This document shows, in pieces, positions 53,169 to 61,611 of a stretch of 64,000 nt of DNA. Each line of letters opens with the position of its first letter. Position 1 is the stretch's first letter. The DNA lies in assembly GCA_965208685.1 (NCBI GenBank), contig CBDBPL010000007.1:2232001-2296000 (forward strand), in the 5' to 3' direction. Made by a program: the position numbers and the translations under genes. The stretch is from JAJEFO01 sp965208685 (GTDB lineage: Bacteria; Pseudomonadota; Alphaproteobacteria; Rhodobacterales; Rhodobacteraceae). The notes under the pieces are model-generated. The model worked only from the letters and a program-made list of their open reading frames with translations, made no database searches and was not told the origin of the DNA.

Positions 53169-53678
53169 CTATTTCGGTCTATATTCTCTAAACCTGTAAA
53201 TGGCGCTACCCAGATGGCTCGTTCCGATCCTCTCTCTGTCCTTCATCCTCGGCCTGTTCTCATAAGCCACCGTCAAACGGAACTCCCCCTCAATCTCATC
53301 TATTGAATACGCAAACGTTTCGGAACGAGAATCATCTGTAAACAGCCGCATACAAAGTGACGATGCTGTCTGATCAATTTGCGCGTATCCTTCAACCGGT
53401 TTAACTTCACGATTGCCGCTTGGATCAGTCCAAGCGGGATGAATCGTTACCTTCCACGCTCCCCTTAAATCTGGCACCTTAGCCAACAGCTGTTGCGCCA
53501 GCCGCCAGCGCCACAGTTTCTTTTGGTAGAAGAGCGAGACAAGGGTTGCCACGCCAATCGAGCTAAAGATCGGAATCACCCCATCCCAGACTGTGTCTGG
53601 CAATCCCTTCACGGCTGCCATCGCCGCCCACGTCACCGCTACGACCAGGACTACAAGAACCACAAAAGGACGCTTCAT
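53169..53678 (-). CDS. Cap15-like (two-TM plus beta-barrel) cyclic-dinucleotide receptor/effector
   Basis: A 169-residue protein with two helices (about 5-24, FVVLVVLVVAVTWAAMAAV; and 33-52, GVIPIFSSIGVATLVSLFYQ) followed by a beta-rich domain: DLRGAWKVTIHPAWTDP (70-86), EGYAQIDQTASSLCMRLFTD (96-115), DSRSETFAYSI and GEFRLTVAYENRPRM. The layout and the W-x-D-P, I-x-Q-T, R-L-F-T and S-x-S-E positions are those of Cap15 (S-2TM-beta), the CBASS effector whose barrel binds a cyclic dinucleotide and whose helices disrupt the inner membrane. ATG 53678 overlaps the stop of the DAC-like gene. No CD-NTase gene is in the window. Confidence 0.78.
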   Translation of the reverse strand: MKRPFVVLVVLVVAVTWAAMAAVKGLPDTVWDGVIPIFSSIGVATLVSLFYQKKLWRWRLAQQLLAKVPDLRGAWKVTIHPAWTDPSGNREVKPVEGYAQIDQTASSLCMRLFTDDSRSETFAYSIDEIEGEFRLTVAYENRPRMKDRERIGTSHLGSAIYRFREYRPK

Positions 53679-54118
53679 CTTTCTACCGGTCCCAAGACGC
53701 AACCACGCTCAAAGCACCAGCCTTTCCCCGATGACCAGAACAACACCCTATCCACGGATTCCACGCAAGACATGGCCAAACCACTGTTAAACGCCGATCC
53801 CTTGTTCGGGAAGGAGGGCCCATCAAAGACGGGCGGATATAATCGGTACGACCAACCCGTTACCCTGTATTTTTTCTTGGCAGTCTCCCGCCCACACATA
53901 ATCGCCCCATCGTGAATTGACGGATTTGATCGCAGCGCCCATTGAACTTTCGATGCAAATCCACGGTCAATTACGTGACCGCATGCTGGCAGCGGATCCC
54001 GGGTCATTGCAGAACAGTAGTCGGGTAAACCAGATCCTGTGTAGAGCACCATTAGCCCAGTAGGGGCACCACTGTTCGAGCACATCTCAAAGAGCAAAGT
54101 GCGGGCAAATCGGGACAT
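53675..54118 (-). CDS. DisA_N-like (diadenylate cyclase-fold) small protein lacking RHR
   Basis: A 147-residue frame. The region 55-137 matches the diadenylate cyclase domain in order: NPSIHDGAIM (66-74) for the PLHDGAVII loop, RVTGWSYRLYPP for the RIVAAACFLPLS strand and PNKGSAFNSGLAMSCVESVD for GTRHRAALGLSEETDA. DGA (70-72) is kept, but the RHR triplet that binds ATP reads AFN. So it probably binds a nucleotide and does not make c-di-AMP. Its stop overlaps the start of the Cap15-like gene. The start is uncertain (ATG 54118 with GGAA upstream; the frame is open to 54373). The homology is judged by eye. Confidence 0.55.
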   Translation of the reverse strand: MSRFARTLLFEMCSNSGAPTGLMVLYTGSGLPDYCSAMTRDPLPACGHVIDRGFASKVQWALRSNPSIHDGAIMCGRETAKKKYRVTGWSYRLYPPVFDGPSFPNKGSAFNSGLAMSCVESVDRVLFWSSGKGWCFERGCVLGPVER

Positions 54119-54132
54119 CGAGCTTTCCAAGA

Positions 54133-54270
54133 TTACTTGGGACCCGTAGTCAGAAGAGCCTCGAATTCCATTCTGCGGTGCAGCCAACAAACCTCCTCCA
54201 TGCCCATACTGTTGTTCACTTGTAATCGAACGCCTGTTGATCCACGACCTTCTTGCCCCTTTCGTGACAT
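54133..54270 (-). CDS. 45-residue frame upstream of the DAC-like gene
   Basis: ATG 54270 opens 45 codons (MSRKGQEGRGSTGVRLQVNN, SMGMEEVCWLHRRMEFEALL, TTGPK) that stop 14 nt before the DAC-like start. The composition looks protein-like and no overlapping frame competes well, but no family is recognised. It might be a first small gene of the operon or the tail of a lost N-terminal part of the DAC-like gene. Confidence 0.33.
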   Translation of the reverse strand: MSRKGQEGRGSTGVRLQVNNSMGMEEVCWLHRRMEFEALLTTGPK

Positions 54271-54494
54271 CAGCGCCAAGCTGCCTGTCCGCACGTCTCC
54301 AAGTCGTTGTATTCCCTGCCCTTTCCGAGATTCCTTCTTGCGGCCACTTACAAGGCCGTAATCGCACCGTCATCGGTTGGATTCAACCCTCTGTCTCCCG
54401 CCGCCCTCCGGAGCCCTCCGTTGCTGGCCGGAACGGTACCGGACTGCCGATGCCGCGCGGGCGACCGTCGCCCGCTCGTTCTCCTCCGCGACCG
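54271..54494. other. spacer upstream of the DAC-like/Cap15-like operon
   Basis: About 220 bases marking the change from lower-GC island DNA (left) to GC-rich DNA (right). No gene seen. Confidence 0.3.
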
Positions 54495-55316
54495 TCAATG
54501 CCCGCCCCGCCGTCCGTCGGCAAGCCGCACGTCGAATGACAGCATCCGGTCGAACAGGGCGGTCTTCCGCCAATGCCGGACGTCGTGCATGTCCTGGATC
54601 TCCCTCCACTCCATGACCCCGAACCAGCAGAGCGGCACGAGGACCCGCGACGCGAACAACGGCGCAGGCCAGGCCCTGAAACCATGCGGGGCCGGGGTCT
54701 CCGGATCGGTGCACGACACGACCAGCGTGTCCGCGCCATGCCATTCGCCGGCCACGCCGGAGAGAGCCCAGAGGATCGGCCCGATGTCGTGCTGCGGCCA
54801 CCGTCCCGGCACGCGCCGGACCAGCCAGCCCACGGACAGCGACAGGTCCGTACGCCAGAAGAGCGCCTGGAACAACGACGCCTGAAGCGCGCCGAGGCTG
54901 CCCGGCTCCAGCATCCTGCGCCCCAGCGCCGTCGGCTCCAGTGCGCGGGCCCCGGTCTCGACCAGCCCCGCATCCTGCACCATCGCCCGCAGCAAGCGCA
55001 GTTCCCAGATGTCCCGTTCCCGGTACCTCGTCCCTTTGCGGAAATGCTCCGTCGCCCACATGTCCGGCCAGGCCGTCTCCGCCCTCATCCTGGCGACGCT
55101 CGCAAGCGAAAGCGTGCCGGACGCCGTGACACGCAGGCCTTCGCCCTCCTCCGCGGCCGCGCGAAGCAGTACCGTCGCATTGCGCGCGAAGGCGGATCCG
55201 GCCAACTCCCCGTCCGCGAGACCGGACGAGAGCCGCAACGCTTGGCTTTCCGGCGGCACGCCGTCCGGCAGCTCGCAGAGGCTGTCCTCCTCGAGCATTG
55301 GCCACACCGATTCCAC
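54495..55316 (-). CDS. hypothetical protein with winged-helix-like segment
   Basis: A 273-residue frame with GTG start at 55316 and strong third-base G/C. The segment EGLRVTASGTLSLASVARMR, RERDIWELRLLRAMVQDAGL and ALEPTALGRRMLEPG resembles the C-terminal helical region seen in plasmid pRiA4b ORF-3-like proteins and reads like a winged helix. The rest (LFQALFWRTDLSLSVGWLVR; VLVPLCWFGVMEWREI) is not assigned. It is the right-hand border gene of the island. Other frames across it are shadows. Confidence 0.65.
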   Translation of the reverse strand: MESVWPMLEEDSLCELPDGVPPESQALRLSSGLADGELAGSAFARNATVLLRAAAEEGEGLRVTASGTLSLASVARMRAETAWPDMWATEHFRKGTRYRERDIWELRLLRAMVQDAGLVETGARALEPTALGRRMLEPGSLGALQASLFQALFWRTDLSLSVGWLVRRVPGRWPQHDIGPILWALSGVAGEWHGADTLVVSCTDPETPAPHGFRAWPAPLFASRVLVPLCWFGVMEWREIQDMHDVRHWRKTALFDRMLSFDVRLADGRRGGH

Positions 55317-55741
55317 CGCGCCCGGCCAGTCCGACAGTTCCCGCCTCAGACCATCGCCGATGCTCCCTCAGCCTTCCGTCATTGCAGCCAGCCCGGCCCG
55401 GTGCAACCTCGTGCCTTTCGCCGTCGCACCAGACTCCCGTCCCGCGCCGAAATCTGCGGGCTGCCCGTTCCGGGTGGAACGCCTCCCGGAGTCGGCGGCC
55501 AGCGGTCCCAAGACGAAGCCGGAACCATGGAGCGGCCCCGGCACCGCCAGCCGGGAGAAACCACCATGGCGACCAGGTTCACCAACATCCACGTCCCTTC
55601 GGAATGCCGGGAGATGATCCAGGCCGATGCCCGCGTCGCTATCTCGACGAGACTGGATACTCGACCAGACCGACGTGAAGGTCCAGTCCGTGCCCCCATC
55701 GCCCAGAAGCGGTCTTCGCCGATGCTGCAACCGCTGACGCC
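55317..55741. other. 425-base gap, no gene recognised
   Basis: Overlapping short frames on both strands, none with consistent codon bias. A plus-strand piece at 55566 (MATRFTNIHVPSECREMIQA) looks protein-like but changes frame within 60 bases. Confidence 0.3.
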
Positions 55742-56149
55742 TCACAAGGAGCTTGGTTCGATGAGATCCCATCGGTTTCCGTACCTGTCGGTGAACACAG
55801 CCACCGTGCCGTACGCCTCGCGCCTCGGCTCCTCCTCGAACTCGACACCCCGGTTCACGTAGTCTTGGTAGTCGCGCCAGAAGTCGTCCGTCGTCAGGAA
55901 GAGGAACACGCGCCCGCCCGACTGGTCCCCGATCGCGGCCTGTTGGCGTTCGCCGCTCGCCTTGGCAAGAAGCAAGGGCGTGCCAGCCCCGGGCGACACC
56001 AGGACCCAACGCTTGCCATCCGAAAGCCTCGTGTCCTCGACGAGGGTGAAACCGAGCGTGCCGACGAAGTAGTCGATCGCCTCCTGGTAGTCCGGGACCA
56101 GAAGCGCAACCGCTCCGAAGGTTCGCTGAGAGATGTCGGTTGCTTGCAT
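55742..56149 (-). CDS. VOC (glyoxalase/bleomycin-resistance) family protein
   Basis: A 135-residue VOC protein from ATG 56149. FGAVALLVPDYQEAIDYFVG and TLGFTLVEDTRLSDGKRWVL form the first beta-alpha-beta-beta module; GRVFLFLTTDDFWRDYQDYV and AVFTDRYGNRWDLIEPS the second. The glutamate and other ligand positions are present. It could be a dioxygenase, lyase or resistance protein; nothing nearby narrows it. Confidence 0.88.
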   Translation of the reverse strand: MQATDISQRTFGAVALLVPDYQEAIDYFVGTLGFTLVEDTRLSDGKRWVLVSPGAGTPLLLAKASGERQQAAIGDQSGGRVFLFLTTDDFWRDYQDYVNRGVEFEEEPRREAYGTVAVFTDRYGNRWDLIEPSSL

Positions 56150-56178
56150 GTCCGCTTCCCGATGGGCTCCAAGCGACC

Positions 56179-56376
56179 TTAGCCGCTGACGTGATGGATG
56201 GTGGTGACATGCCTGCCGTCGGTCACAGCGGGGCAGGCGACCGACTCGCAGCGCTCGCGTACGTCGTCCCGCCAACGTCGGGTCCACTCCCGGCGTGCCC
56301 CGATGGCGAGGGCGGTACGCTTCTCGTGGCAGAGGGCGGAATCCGTGACATCAGCATGCGCGCGTGGCCTGGTCAT
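56179..56376 (-). CDS. short hypothetical frame
   Basis: A 65-residue frame from ATG 56376 (MTRPRAHADVTDSALCHEKR, then ALAIGARREWTRRWRDDVRE) with about 80% G/C in third positions, like real genes here. No family is recognised and the ribosome site is weak. It lies 29 nt upstream of the VOC gene on the same strand. Confidence 0.33.
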   Translation of the reverse strand: MTRPRAHADVTDSALCHEKRTALAIGARREWTRRWRDDVRERCESVACPAVTDGRHVTTIHHVSG

Positions 56377-56649
56377 TTCGCACGGTATCGCACTTGGTCC
56401 ACCGGGGACAGGACGAAAGGGGCTTGCCGCGTAACGACATGCACGGGCGACGGCCAGACCGCGCAGCGGGTTGGCGGCCCGATCCGCGCCGCAGGCCATC
56501 TCGATGCGGACATCGCAAGACAAGATGCCTGGCGGGTCAATCGGTCGCCGTGTAGTGCCGACCTTTGGGGGTCGGATTCCGGAATATCAATGGGTTACGG
56601 CCCTCGAAACCCTCAAGTTGCGGAAGTCGGGCTAGAAATTCAGATGCCA
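56377..56649. other. gap after the DUF1772 gene
   Basis: About 270 bases with no recognisable gene or hairpin. Confidence 0.3.
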
Positions 56650-57234
56650 TCAGTGACTCGTGGCGCCGTTCGGAGTCGAAGCTCCGCGCCGCCCGACACC
56701 TGGCGGAGCGGAGCCGGTCCCGGACAGGCCCCAGCCTGCCAGCGCAAGGACCAAGCCCGCGGCCACGGCGCGAACCACGTTCCAGTACTGCCAAGGCCCG
56801 GAGTAAGCCCGCCACGCTTCGCTGGCTTCCGCAGGACCGAGCGGCGTCTCGACCAGCGCCAGCGCCTCGTTCAACGGCACATTGGCGGTCATCGTCGGAA
56901 CAATCACGCCCACAACGTAGAAGAGGGCGGCCAGGGCGAAGCGGGTCGCGACCGGCCGCTCCCGGGCCCTTGTGGCGGCCAGCGCCGTGAACATCAACAG
57001 CACCGGCGTGCCGAAGAATGCCGGTGCAAAGACCCAGTTGCGCACACTCGCATTCATTGCCTGCATGGCGGGGATGGCGACATTCGGATCCGCCGCGTCC
57101 AACCCCCACATGGTCGAGCAGACCCAGGCGAAGAAGAAGCCGAACATCGCCCCGGAGAACAGGAGTGACAGGAGAGCCAGCGGCTTGACCGGGCCGACCG
57201 CGCCGCCGCTGACTTGCCGATCGGACTTCGACAT
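56650..57234 (-). CDS. DUF1772 (anthrone-oxygenase-like) membrane protein
   Basis: A 194-residue protein with four helices, as in DUF1772: LLSLLFSGAMFGFFFAWVCS, then AIPAMQAMNASVRNWVFAP, FALAALFYVVGVIVPTMTAN, NVPLNEAL and a last helix VRAVAAGLVLALAGWGL. The NVPLN(E/D) motif is diagnostic. ATG 57234 overlaps the stop of the preceding membrane gene by 1 nt. The TetR gene across the divergent promoter probably represses the pair. Function of most members is unknown. Confidence 0.85.
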   Translation of the reverse strand: MSKSDRQVSGGAVGPVKPLALLSLLFSGAMFGFFFAWVCSTMWGLDAADPNVAIPAMQAMNASVRNWVFAPAFFGTPVLLMFTALAATRARERPVATRFALAALFYVVGVIVPTMTANVPLNEALALVETPLGPAEASEAWRAYSGPWQYWNVVRAVAAGLVLALAGWGLSGTGSAPPGVGRRGASTPNGATSH

Positions 57235-57647
57235 TACGCGCCGCCCCCGCCGGACGAACCCGTCTGTCGAATCGCCCGACAGACCGCACGACCCAAGATG
57301 ACCGCAATGGCGACCTGGGCCACGATCACCGCCGGCCAGATCTTGGGAAACGCAGGATCGACATACTTTTGCGGTCCGTAGGACACCAGCGCCGTCAGTG
57401 CGAATAGAAGCGCGACCGCCATGGCGAACCGCGCACCGCGGATCGCGAGGCCGTAGGCTGCTGCCCCTGTCGCCAGCGACGCGGCAAGGAAAGGCCCGAG
57501 CGCGAAGGGCTCGACCTCCAGCGGCGGGTGCGGCTCGGTACGAGTGAACATGGCCTGCAGCATGGCACCCGTTGGCACCAGAAGTGTTGCGACTGCTGCC
57601 GCGGCATAGCCGTCTCCGGCCTGGTTCCTGCTTGCCTGCTCCTGCAT
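57234..57647 (-). CDS. small multi-pass membrane protein, partner of DUF1772
   Basis: A 137-residue protein with about four helices (AAAVATLLVPTGAMLQAMF; FLAASLATGAAAYGLAI; FAMAVALLFALTALVSYG; WPAVIVAQVAIAVILGRA). The family is not recognised. ATG 57647 has GAGG 7 nt upstream; an ATG at 57665 would lie inside the operator repeat. It is the first gene after the TetR operator and overlaps the DUF1772 gene. Confidence 0.75.
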   Translation of the reverse strand: MQEQASRNQAGDGYAAAAVATLLVPTGAMLQAMFTRTEPHPPLEVEPFALGPFLAASLATGAAAYGLAIRGARFAMAVALLFALTALVSYGPQKYVDPAFPKIWPAVIVAQVAIAVILGRAVCRAIRQTGSSGGGGA

Positions 57648-57662
57648 TCTGCGCCTCACAAT

Positions 57663-57718
57663 CATATCCGAACCCATCGGTACGGTTTGACAAGACCGTA
57701 CCGATGGGTTCGGATATG
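57663..57718. promoter_or_regulatory. perfect 24-bp inverted repeat, probable TetR operator
   Basis: Bases 57663-57686 and 57695-57718 are exact inverted copies (inner part CGGTACGGT / ACCGTACCG) around the 8-nt centre TTGACAAG. It fills the divergent spacer between the TetR gene and the membrane gene pair. TTGACA at 57687-57692 could be a -35 for tetR, so the repressor would control itself and the pair. Confidence 0.82.
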
Positions 57719-57746
57719 TCAACAAGGAAATTGCAGATGTTCGAAC

Positions 57747-58379
57747 ATGAAGGAGCCTGACCGCGCGCTGCGACGCGACGCCATTCTCGATGCCGCCACT
57801 GCCATCCTGCACGAAAAGGGCTACCGCGACACCACGATGCTGGACGTCGCCCGGCGGGTCTCGGCCTCGAAGGAAACGCTGTATGCCTGGTTCGGAAGCA
57901 AGTCCGGGCTCTTCCAGGCCGTCATTCGCCGAAACGCGAATACGGTGCGCACCGTGCTTGAAGCGCATCTGGACGGCAACGCACCGGTGGACGAGGCTCT
58001 TGCCGATGTCGGCCGGGCGCTCGCCAGCCTCCTTTTGGGCGACAGCGCGGTCGCAATCAACCGCGCCGCAATTTCCGAGGCGCGCACGGAGCCGGTTCTC
58101 GCGCGCATCTTGGTGGAAACGGGTCGCGAGGCGACCCTGCCGTTCTTCGTCCGGTATCTCGAACGATGTCGCGAACGCGGCCTCATGGACTTCGATGACC
58201 CTTGGGAAGCGGCAGAGACGTTCTTGGGACTGCTGCTGGGAGACAAGCAGGTCCGACGCCTGCTCGGGGTCGTCGATGCCCCGGACGCTAGGGAAATCGA
58301 GGCACTGGCAAGACAGGCTGCCGTCAGGTTCCTGAGGCTTTACGTGCGAGGCGAGGCGCACCGTCGGACGCGAGCTTGA
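57747..58379 (+). CDS. TetR/AcrR-family transcriptional regulator
   Basis: A 210-residue repressor. The N-terminal HTH reads RRDAILDAATAILHEKGYRD, TTMLDVARRVSASKETLYAW and FGSKSGLFQAVI, a very typical TetR start; a TetR C-terminal ligand domain follows. ATG 57747 was chosen. A 7-codon frame (MFEHEGA) from ATG 57737 overlaps it out of frame. It is divergent from the DUF1772 pair across a perfect inverted repeat. Confidence 0.93.
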   Translation: MKEPDRALRRDAILDAATAILHEKGYRDTTMLDVARRVSASKETLYAWFGSKSGLFQAVIRRNANTVRTVLEAHLDGNAPVDEALADVGRALASLLLGDSAVAINRAAISEARTEPVLARILVETGREATLPFFVRYLERCRERGLMDFDDPWEAAETFLGLLLGDKQVRRLLGVVDAPDAREIEALARQAAVRFLRLYVRGEAHRRTRA

Positions 58380-58899
58380 AATGGCCGAATGCGAAGCGCC
58401 CTTGGAATGGAACCGCTGCCAAGTCGTCAACCGGGCGAAACGGAATGCCGCGCTGGAGTTTGAAGCACGGCGGAACGCCGCACTGAGACAGGTTGATAGA
58501 ACGAGGCAACGACTCGTTCGGCCAGACGCCGAATGATCGTCGCTACCGCGCATCGAGGACGGAACCTTGATCGACGTGGCTCCAGTCCTGGCTACCATGC
58601 GAGATGCGCCGACGACGACCGCAGGTACGAATCAGCGGCTGATCCGTTTTCTCGTGGACGATATGCACCGAATTCCAGATCAAGTCTGCCGCTGGCGTCG
58701 CGTCGACAAAAATGGGCGGATGGACGGATTTCAATCGAAAGGGCTCTGGGCTTCGTACGCGCCAACGGTGAATCGACTGAGCGGGGATTCGGTGTCAGGG
58801 CGGTCGCGATGCAAATGCTTGATTGACGGCGAGGCCGCGCTTGGCCCATGGTCGCGGCCCATCCCATATATCACAGACAGGACTGCCTTCGCGACCGAA
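58380..58899. other. degraded sequence after tetR
   Basis: No intact gene. A minus-strand piece near 58400-58490 reads NLSQCGVPPCFKLQRGIPFR and a plus-strand piece near 58640 reads IRFLVDDMHRIPDQVCRW; both look like scraps of coding sequence but I cannot assign them. Confidence 0.3.
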
Positions 58900-59215
58900 T
58901 CCACTAAGAGCGACGGCTCTTCGCCCGCGCCATTCAGCCAGCTGACCTGCACGTTCTACGACGCGCGTCGGTGCTCGACATTTGCCACCGTGCGTTGGCG
59001 ACGACCGGGGGCACGTTCGACCTCCGGGTGACGGATGCGATTGAGACGGCCAGCAATGACGCCGCCCTCATCACCTGGTCGGCGCGAAAGAACGGACACC
59101 TCATCGAGGGACGCGAACTGGCGATATACAAATTTTGTGTGGGCCGATTCGCCGCAGCTCGGTTTCATCCAGAAAATACCGCCATCGACCCGGCTCTTGT
59201 CTGGGGCCAGGAAAG
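58900..59215 (+). pseudogene. NTF2/SnoaL-like protein remnant
   Basis: After a frame change near 58965, the plus strand reads LDICHRALATTGGTFDLRVT, NDAALITWSARKNGHLIEGR and LAIYKFCVGRFAAARFHPEN. The last two are the typical end of NTF2/SnoaL-fold proteins (ARR-x-G-x-x-x-EGRE-L-A-V-Y-x-F-x-x-G-x-I-x-E-A). The front half is scrambled. Confidence 0.5.
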
Positions 59216-59921
59216 GACTGACACCGAGACTTTGGTCGACAACGTGACGCTTTTCGGCCTGGGTCAGGGTGAGGACCGCTTGGTCGCCACGGATTTCGAT
59301 GCCAGCGGCTTCGTCGACCTGGTACCGCACGCTTCCGTCGAGCGGCTGATCCCCGCCTGGCACTACTCCATGTTGCCGCTCTGCAAGCCTGCCGGCGCCG
59401 CCATCCTGAAGGAAGTGAACGACGATCCGGTTTGCACCGATCCGGACCGAGGCGATCGGGCGGCGCACCACCAGAGCGTGATCCACCGGATCGCCATTGA
59501 CCTGGAGCTTTGGCGCGCTGCTCGGCCTGGCGGACCCGATCATCGCGCGACAATCTTCTCTTACAAGATGCCGCGCGTCTCGCTCGCTTGTTCAGGTTCG
59601 ACCAGAGCCGCGGCAACGTCCACCACTGGCGCGGCGCCGTCCTTCCGGACCTGGCCCTCGACACTATTGAAGCCCTGTCGCTGACGGTGTCTGCGCAATC
59701 GGGTGACGGGAAATGGATTGCCGCTGGCCAAGTCGACCTCCAATTGTCCGGAAAGCAAACGGCAAGATGGAAGCACAGGAAGGCCTCGGTCTTGCGTGAA
59801 ATGGCACACGCAACACCCTCTCGGGCCCCGAAACGCCGTGAGTCGCACCGGCGACAGTCGGCATGAATTGGGCACGGAGTGGCTGGTACGTGCGATCGGC
59901 GTTCTGACGAACGCAACTGGC
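59216..59921 (+). pseudogene. decayed coding sequence of uncertain family
   Basis: Strong third-base G/C on the plus strand, with pieces such as DRLVATDFDASGFVDLVPHA, NDDPVCTDPDRGDRAAHHQS and VIHRIAIDLELWRAAR. It then continues in another frame as LQDAARLARLFRFDQSRGNV, HHWRGAVLPDLALDTIEAL. Indels near 59530 and 59560 break it. I do not recognise the family. Confidence 0.4.
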
Positions 59922-60647
59922 CTATTCGTACCGCCTGTGACGTGCCTGCGCCACGACAACCACCGCCACCGAGATCACCGTCCAGCCCGCAAGCACGGCC
60001 AGGTAGCCGGGGTCCCACCTGGTGCCGGCAATGGCGGCCCAACCGAGCTCTCCCATGGCTCTTGTCGGTGTCCATTGCGAAACGACGTTGACGGCCGATG
60101 GAAGGGCCATGGGCGGCACCCAAAGCCCGCCCAGATAGGCGAGCGGCAGGAAAATCAGGTTGGCCAGCGGGACCGCGGCGCGGGCGGAAGCCAGCGACCC
60201 AAGCGCGATTCCCATGAATGTTGCCGTGAAAGACGCGATCAGGCACACGAGGGAAAGGCGAAGGAGCGCCGCTGCGCCGACCTCGACCCGATCCAGCGCA
60301 AAGGCCAGGGCGACGACAAGCGCCACCGCGACGGTAACGAAGACCAGGGACGCCAGAACGCCTGCGATCCATTGGTTGCCAGCGTGGCCGGGCAGGGTCT
60401 GCTGCCATTTGGCGAACGGGCTTTCGCGATCCTGGGCGACGCTGACACCGAACTGGAAGAACCCGACGCCCAGAACCGCATAGACGGCAAATGACGCCAT
60501 GGCGTTGGCCGCCCACTCCTCGGCGCCTTGCGCGCCGAAGAACGCGTAGAGCATTGCCGGGAAGAGGACTGTCGGGACCCAGAAACCGGGCAGGCGACCG
60601 AGAGTCCTGAAGGTGAGGGCGCACTCCGCGCGCAAGGGACCGGTCAC
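59922..60647 (-). CDS. ABC-2 type transporter permease
   Basis: A 241-residue protein with six helices and the ABC-2 pattern: long N-terminal amphipathic part, FWVPTVLFPAMLYAFFG, VAQDRESPFAKWQQTLPGHA and PLANLIFLPLAYLGGLWVPP, the last being the characteristic P-x-x-x-L-SG-x-W region. Its ATG overlaps the stop of the ATPase gene by 4 nt. With the ATPase it forms an exporter, substrate unknown; linkage to a LytTR regulator recalls peptide or drug exporters. Confidence 0.92.
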   Translation of the reverse strand: MTGPLRAECALTFRTLGRLPGFWVPTVLFPAMLYAFFGAQGAEEWAANAMASFAVYAVLGVGFFQFGVSVAQDRESPFAKWQQTLPGHAGNQWIAGVLASLVFVTVAVALVVALAFALDRVEVGAAALLRLSLVCLIASFTATFMGIALGSLASARAAVPLANLIFLPLAYLGGLWVPPMALPSAVNVVSQWTPTRAMGELGWAAIAGTRWDPGYLAVLAGWTVISVAVVVVAQARHRRYE

Positions 60648-61537
60648 GGACCTGTCTCCTCTCGACGAATTCGGTCAATCAGGTCCTTGAGGTCAAGCGG
60701 CGCGACGGCCAGCCCCTGAAAGGGCAGCGCCTCATGAACCATGCGACGCAACATCCCGTCGCTGTCGGCGCTTTCCGAGTGCCACCTCGCGCCGTCGTGG
60801 ACCGCGTGCATCCACCCGGGCGGGACGGTTGCCGGTGGCAGCGAAAACGTCAGACGGCTCACGTTGGCCCGTTTGCGAATGTCGCCGATGCGCCCCTCCA
60901 GCACCGTCTCGCCCCGGTCGACAAGCGCGATCGAATCGCAGACCGCCTCGATTTCGTCCCAGTGGTGGGAGGTGAGAACCAGCGAGCCGCCCTTGGCGAC
61001 AAAGTCACGGGTCACCTCTTGAAAGCCCTCCTGCGCAGCGCCGTCCAGACCCGTCGTGGGTTCGTCCAGGAACACCAGCCTGGGTCCCCCGACGAAGGCA
61101 AGCGCAAGCGCCAGGCGACGCATTTCCCCGCCCGAGAACCCGGCAACGCGGCGGTCAATGAGCCGCTCAAGTCCGAAACACGCGGCAAGCTTGTCGGTCC
61201 GGGCGCGCACGCGGTAGCGAGCCGCGGCGTAGCCGAGGATCTCGCGCGGCGACAGCTGATCGGGAAAGCCGACCAGTTGCGGTGTCGCTCCGGTCAGCGC
61301 ACGAGCCTGCGGACTGCCGGCGCGGTGGCCGAAGATCAGGACCTCGCCTGCATCAGGCGCGCGCAGTCCCGTCAGCATTGACAGCGTGGTGGACTTGCCC
61401 GCGCCGTTGGGACCCAGCAATCCGAGCGCTTCGCCCGGGGCGACGTCGAGGTCGATGCTTGACACGGCGCGGACGGTTCCAAAGCGCTTCGCCAGCCCAC
61501 GGGCACGAACTGGATCATTGAGGCAGGCCTGCGGCAT
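60644..61537 (-). CDS. ABC transporter ATP-binding protein (exporter)
   Basis: The 297-residue ATPase has Walker A GLLGPNGAGKSTTLSML, signature AGFSGGEMRRLALALAF, Walker B LVFLDEPTTGLDG and H-loop VLTSHHWDEIEAVC. A ~70-residue C-terminal extension is as in CcmA/drug exporters. I set the start at ATG 61537; the frame is open to 61588 but the extra residues are not family-like. It is divergent from the LytTR gene. Confidence 0.93.
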   Translation of the reverse strand: MPQACLNDPVRARGLAKRFGTVRAVSSIDLDVAPGEALGLLGPNGAGKSTTLSMLTGLRAPDAGEVLIFGHRAGSPQARALTGATPQLVGFPDQLSPREILGYAAARYRVRARTDKLAACFGLERLIDRRVAGFSGGEMRRLALALAFVGGPRLVFLDEPTTGLDGAAQEGFQEVTRDFVAKGGSLVLTSHHWDEIEAVCDSIALVDRGETVLEGRIGDIRKRANVSRLTFSLPPATVPPGWMHAVHDGARWHSESADSDGMLRRMVHEALPFQGLAVAPLDLKDLIDRIRREETGP

Positions 61538-61611
61538 GTGCGGCTCCGAATCTTGAGAATTCACGGCCACCGCATATATTCGGCGCAACGTCCAGCGCCG
61601 AGGCAGGATGC

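Noticed and set aside
53675..54118. Active diadenylate cyclase
   Set aside because: The RHR triplet needed for ATP binding is replaced by AFN, so synthesis of c-di-AMP is not claimed, only a DAC-like fold.
54573..55862. 429-codon plus-strand frame at the island's right border
   Set aside because: It is antisense to the 54495-55316 gene and the VOC gene, proline/arginine-rich without domains.
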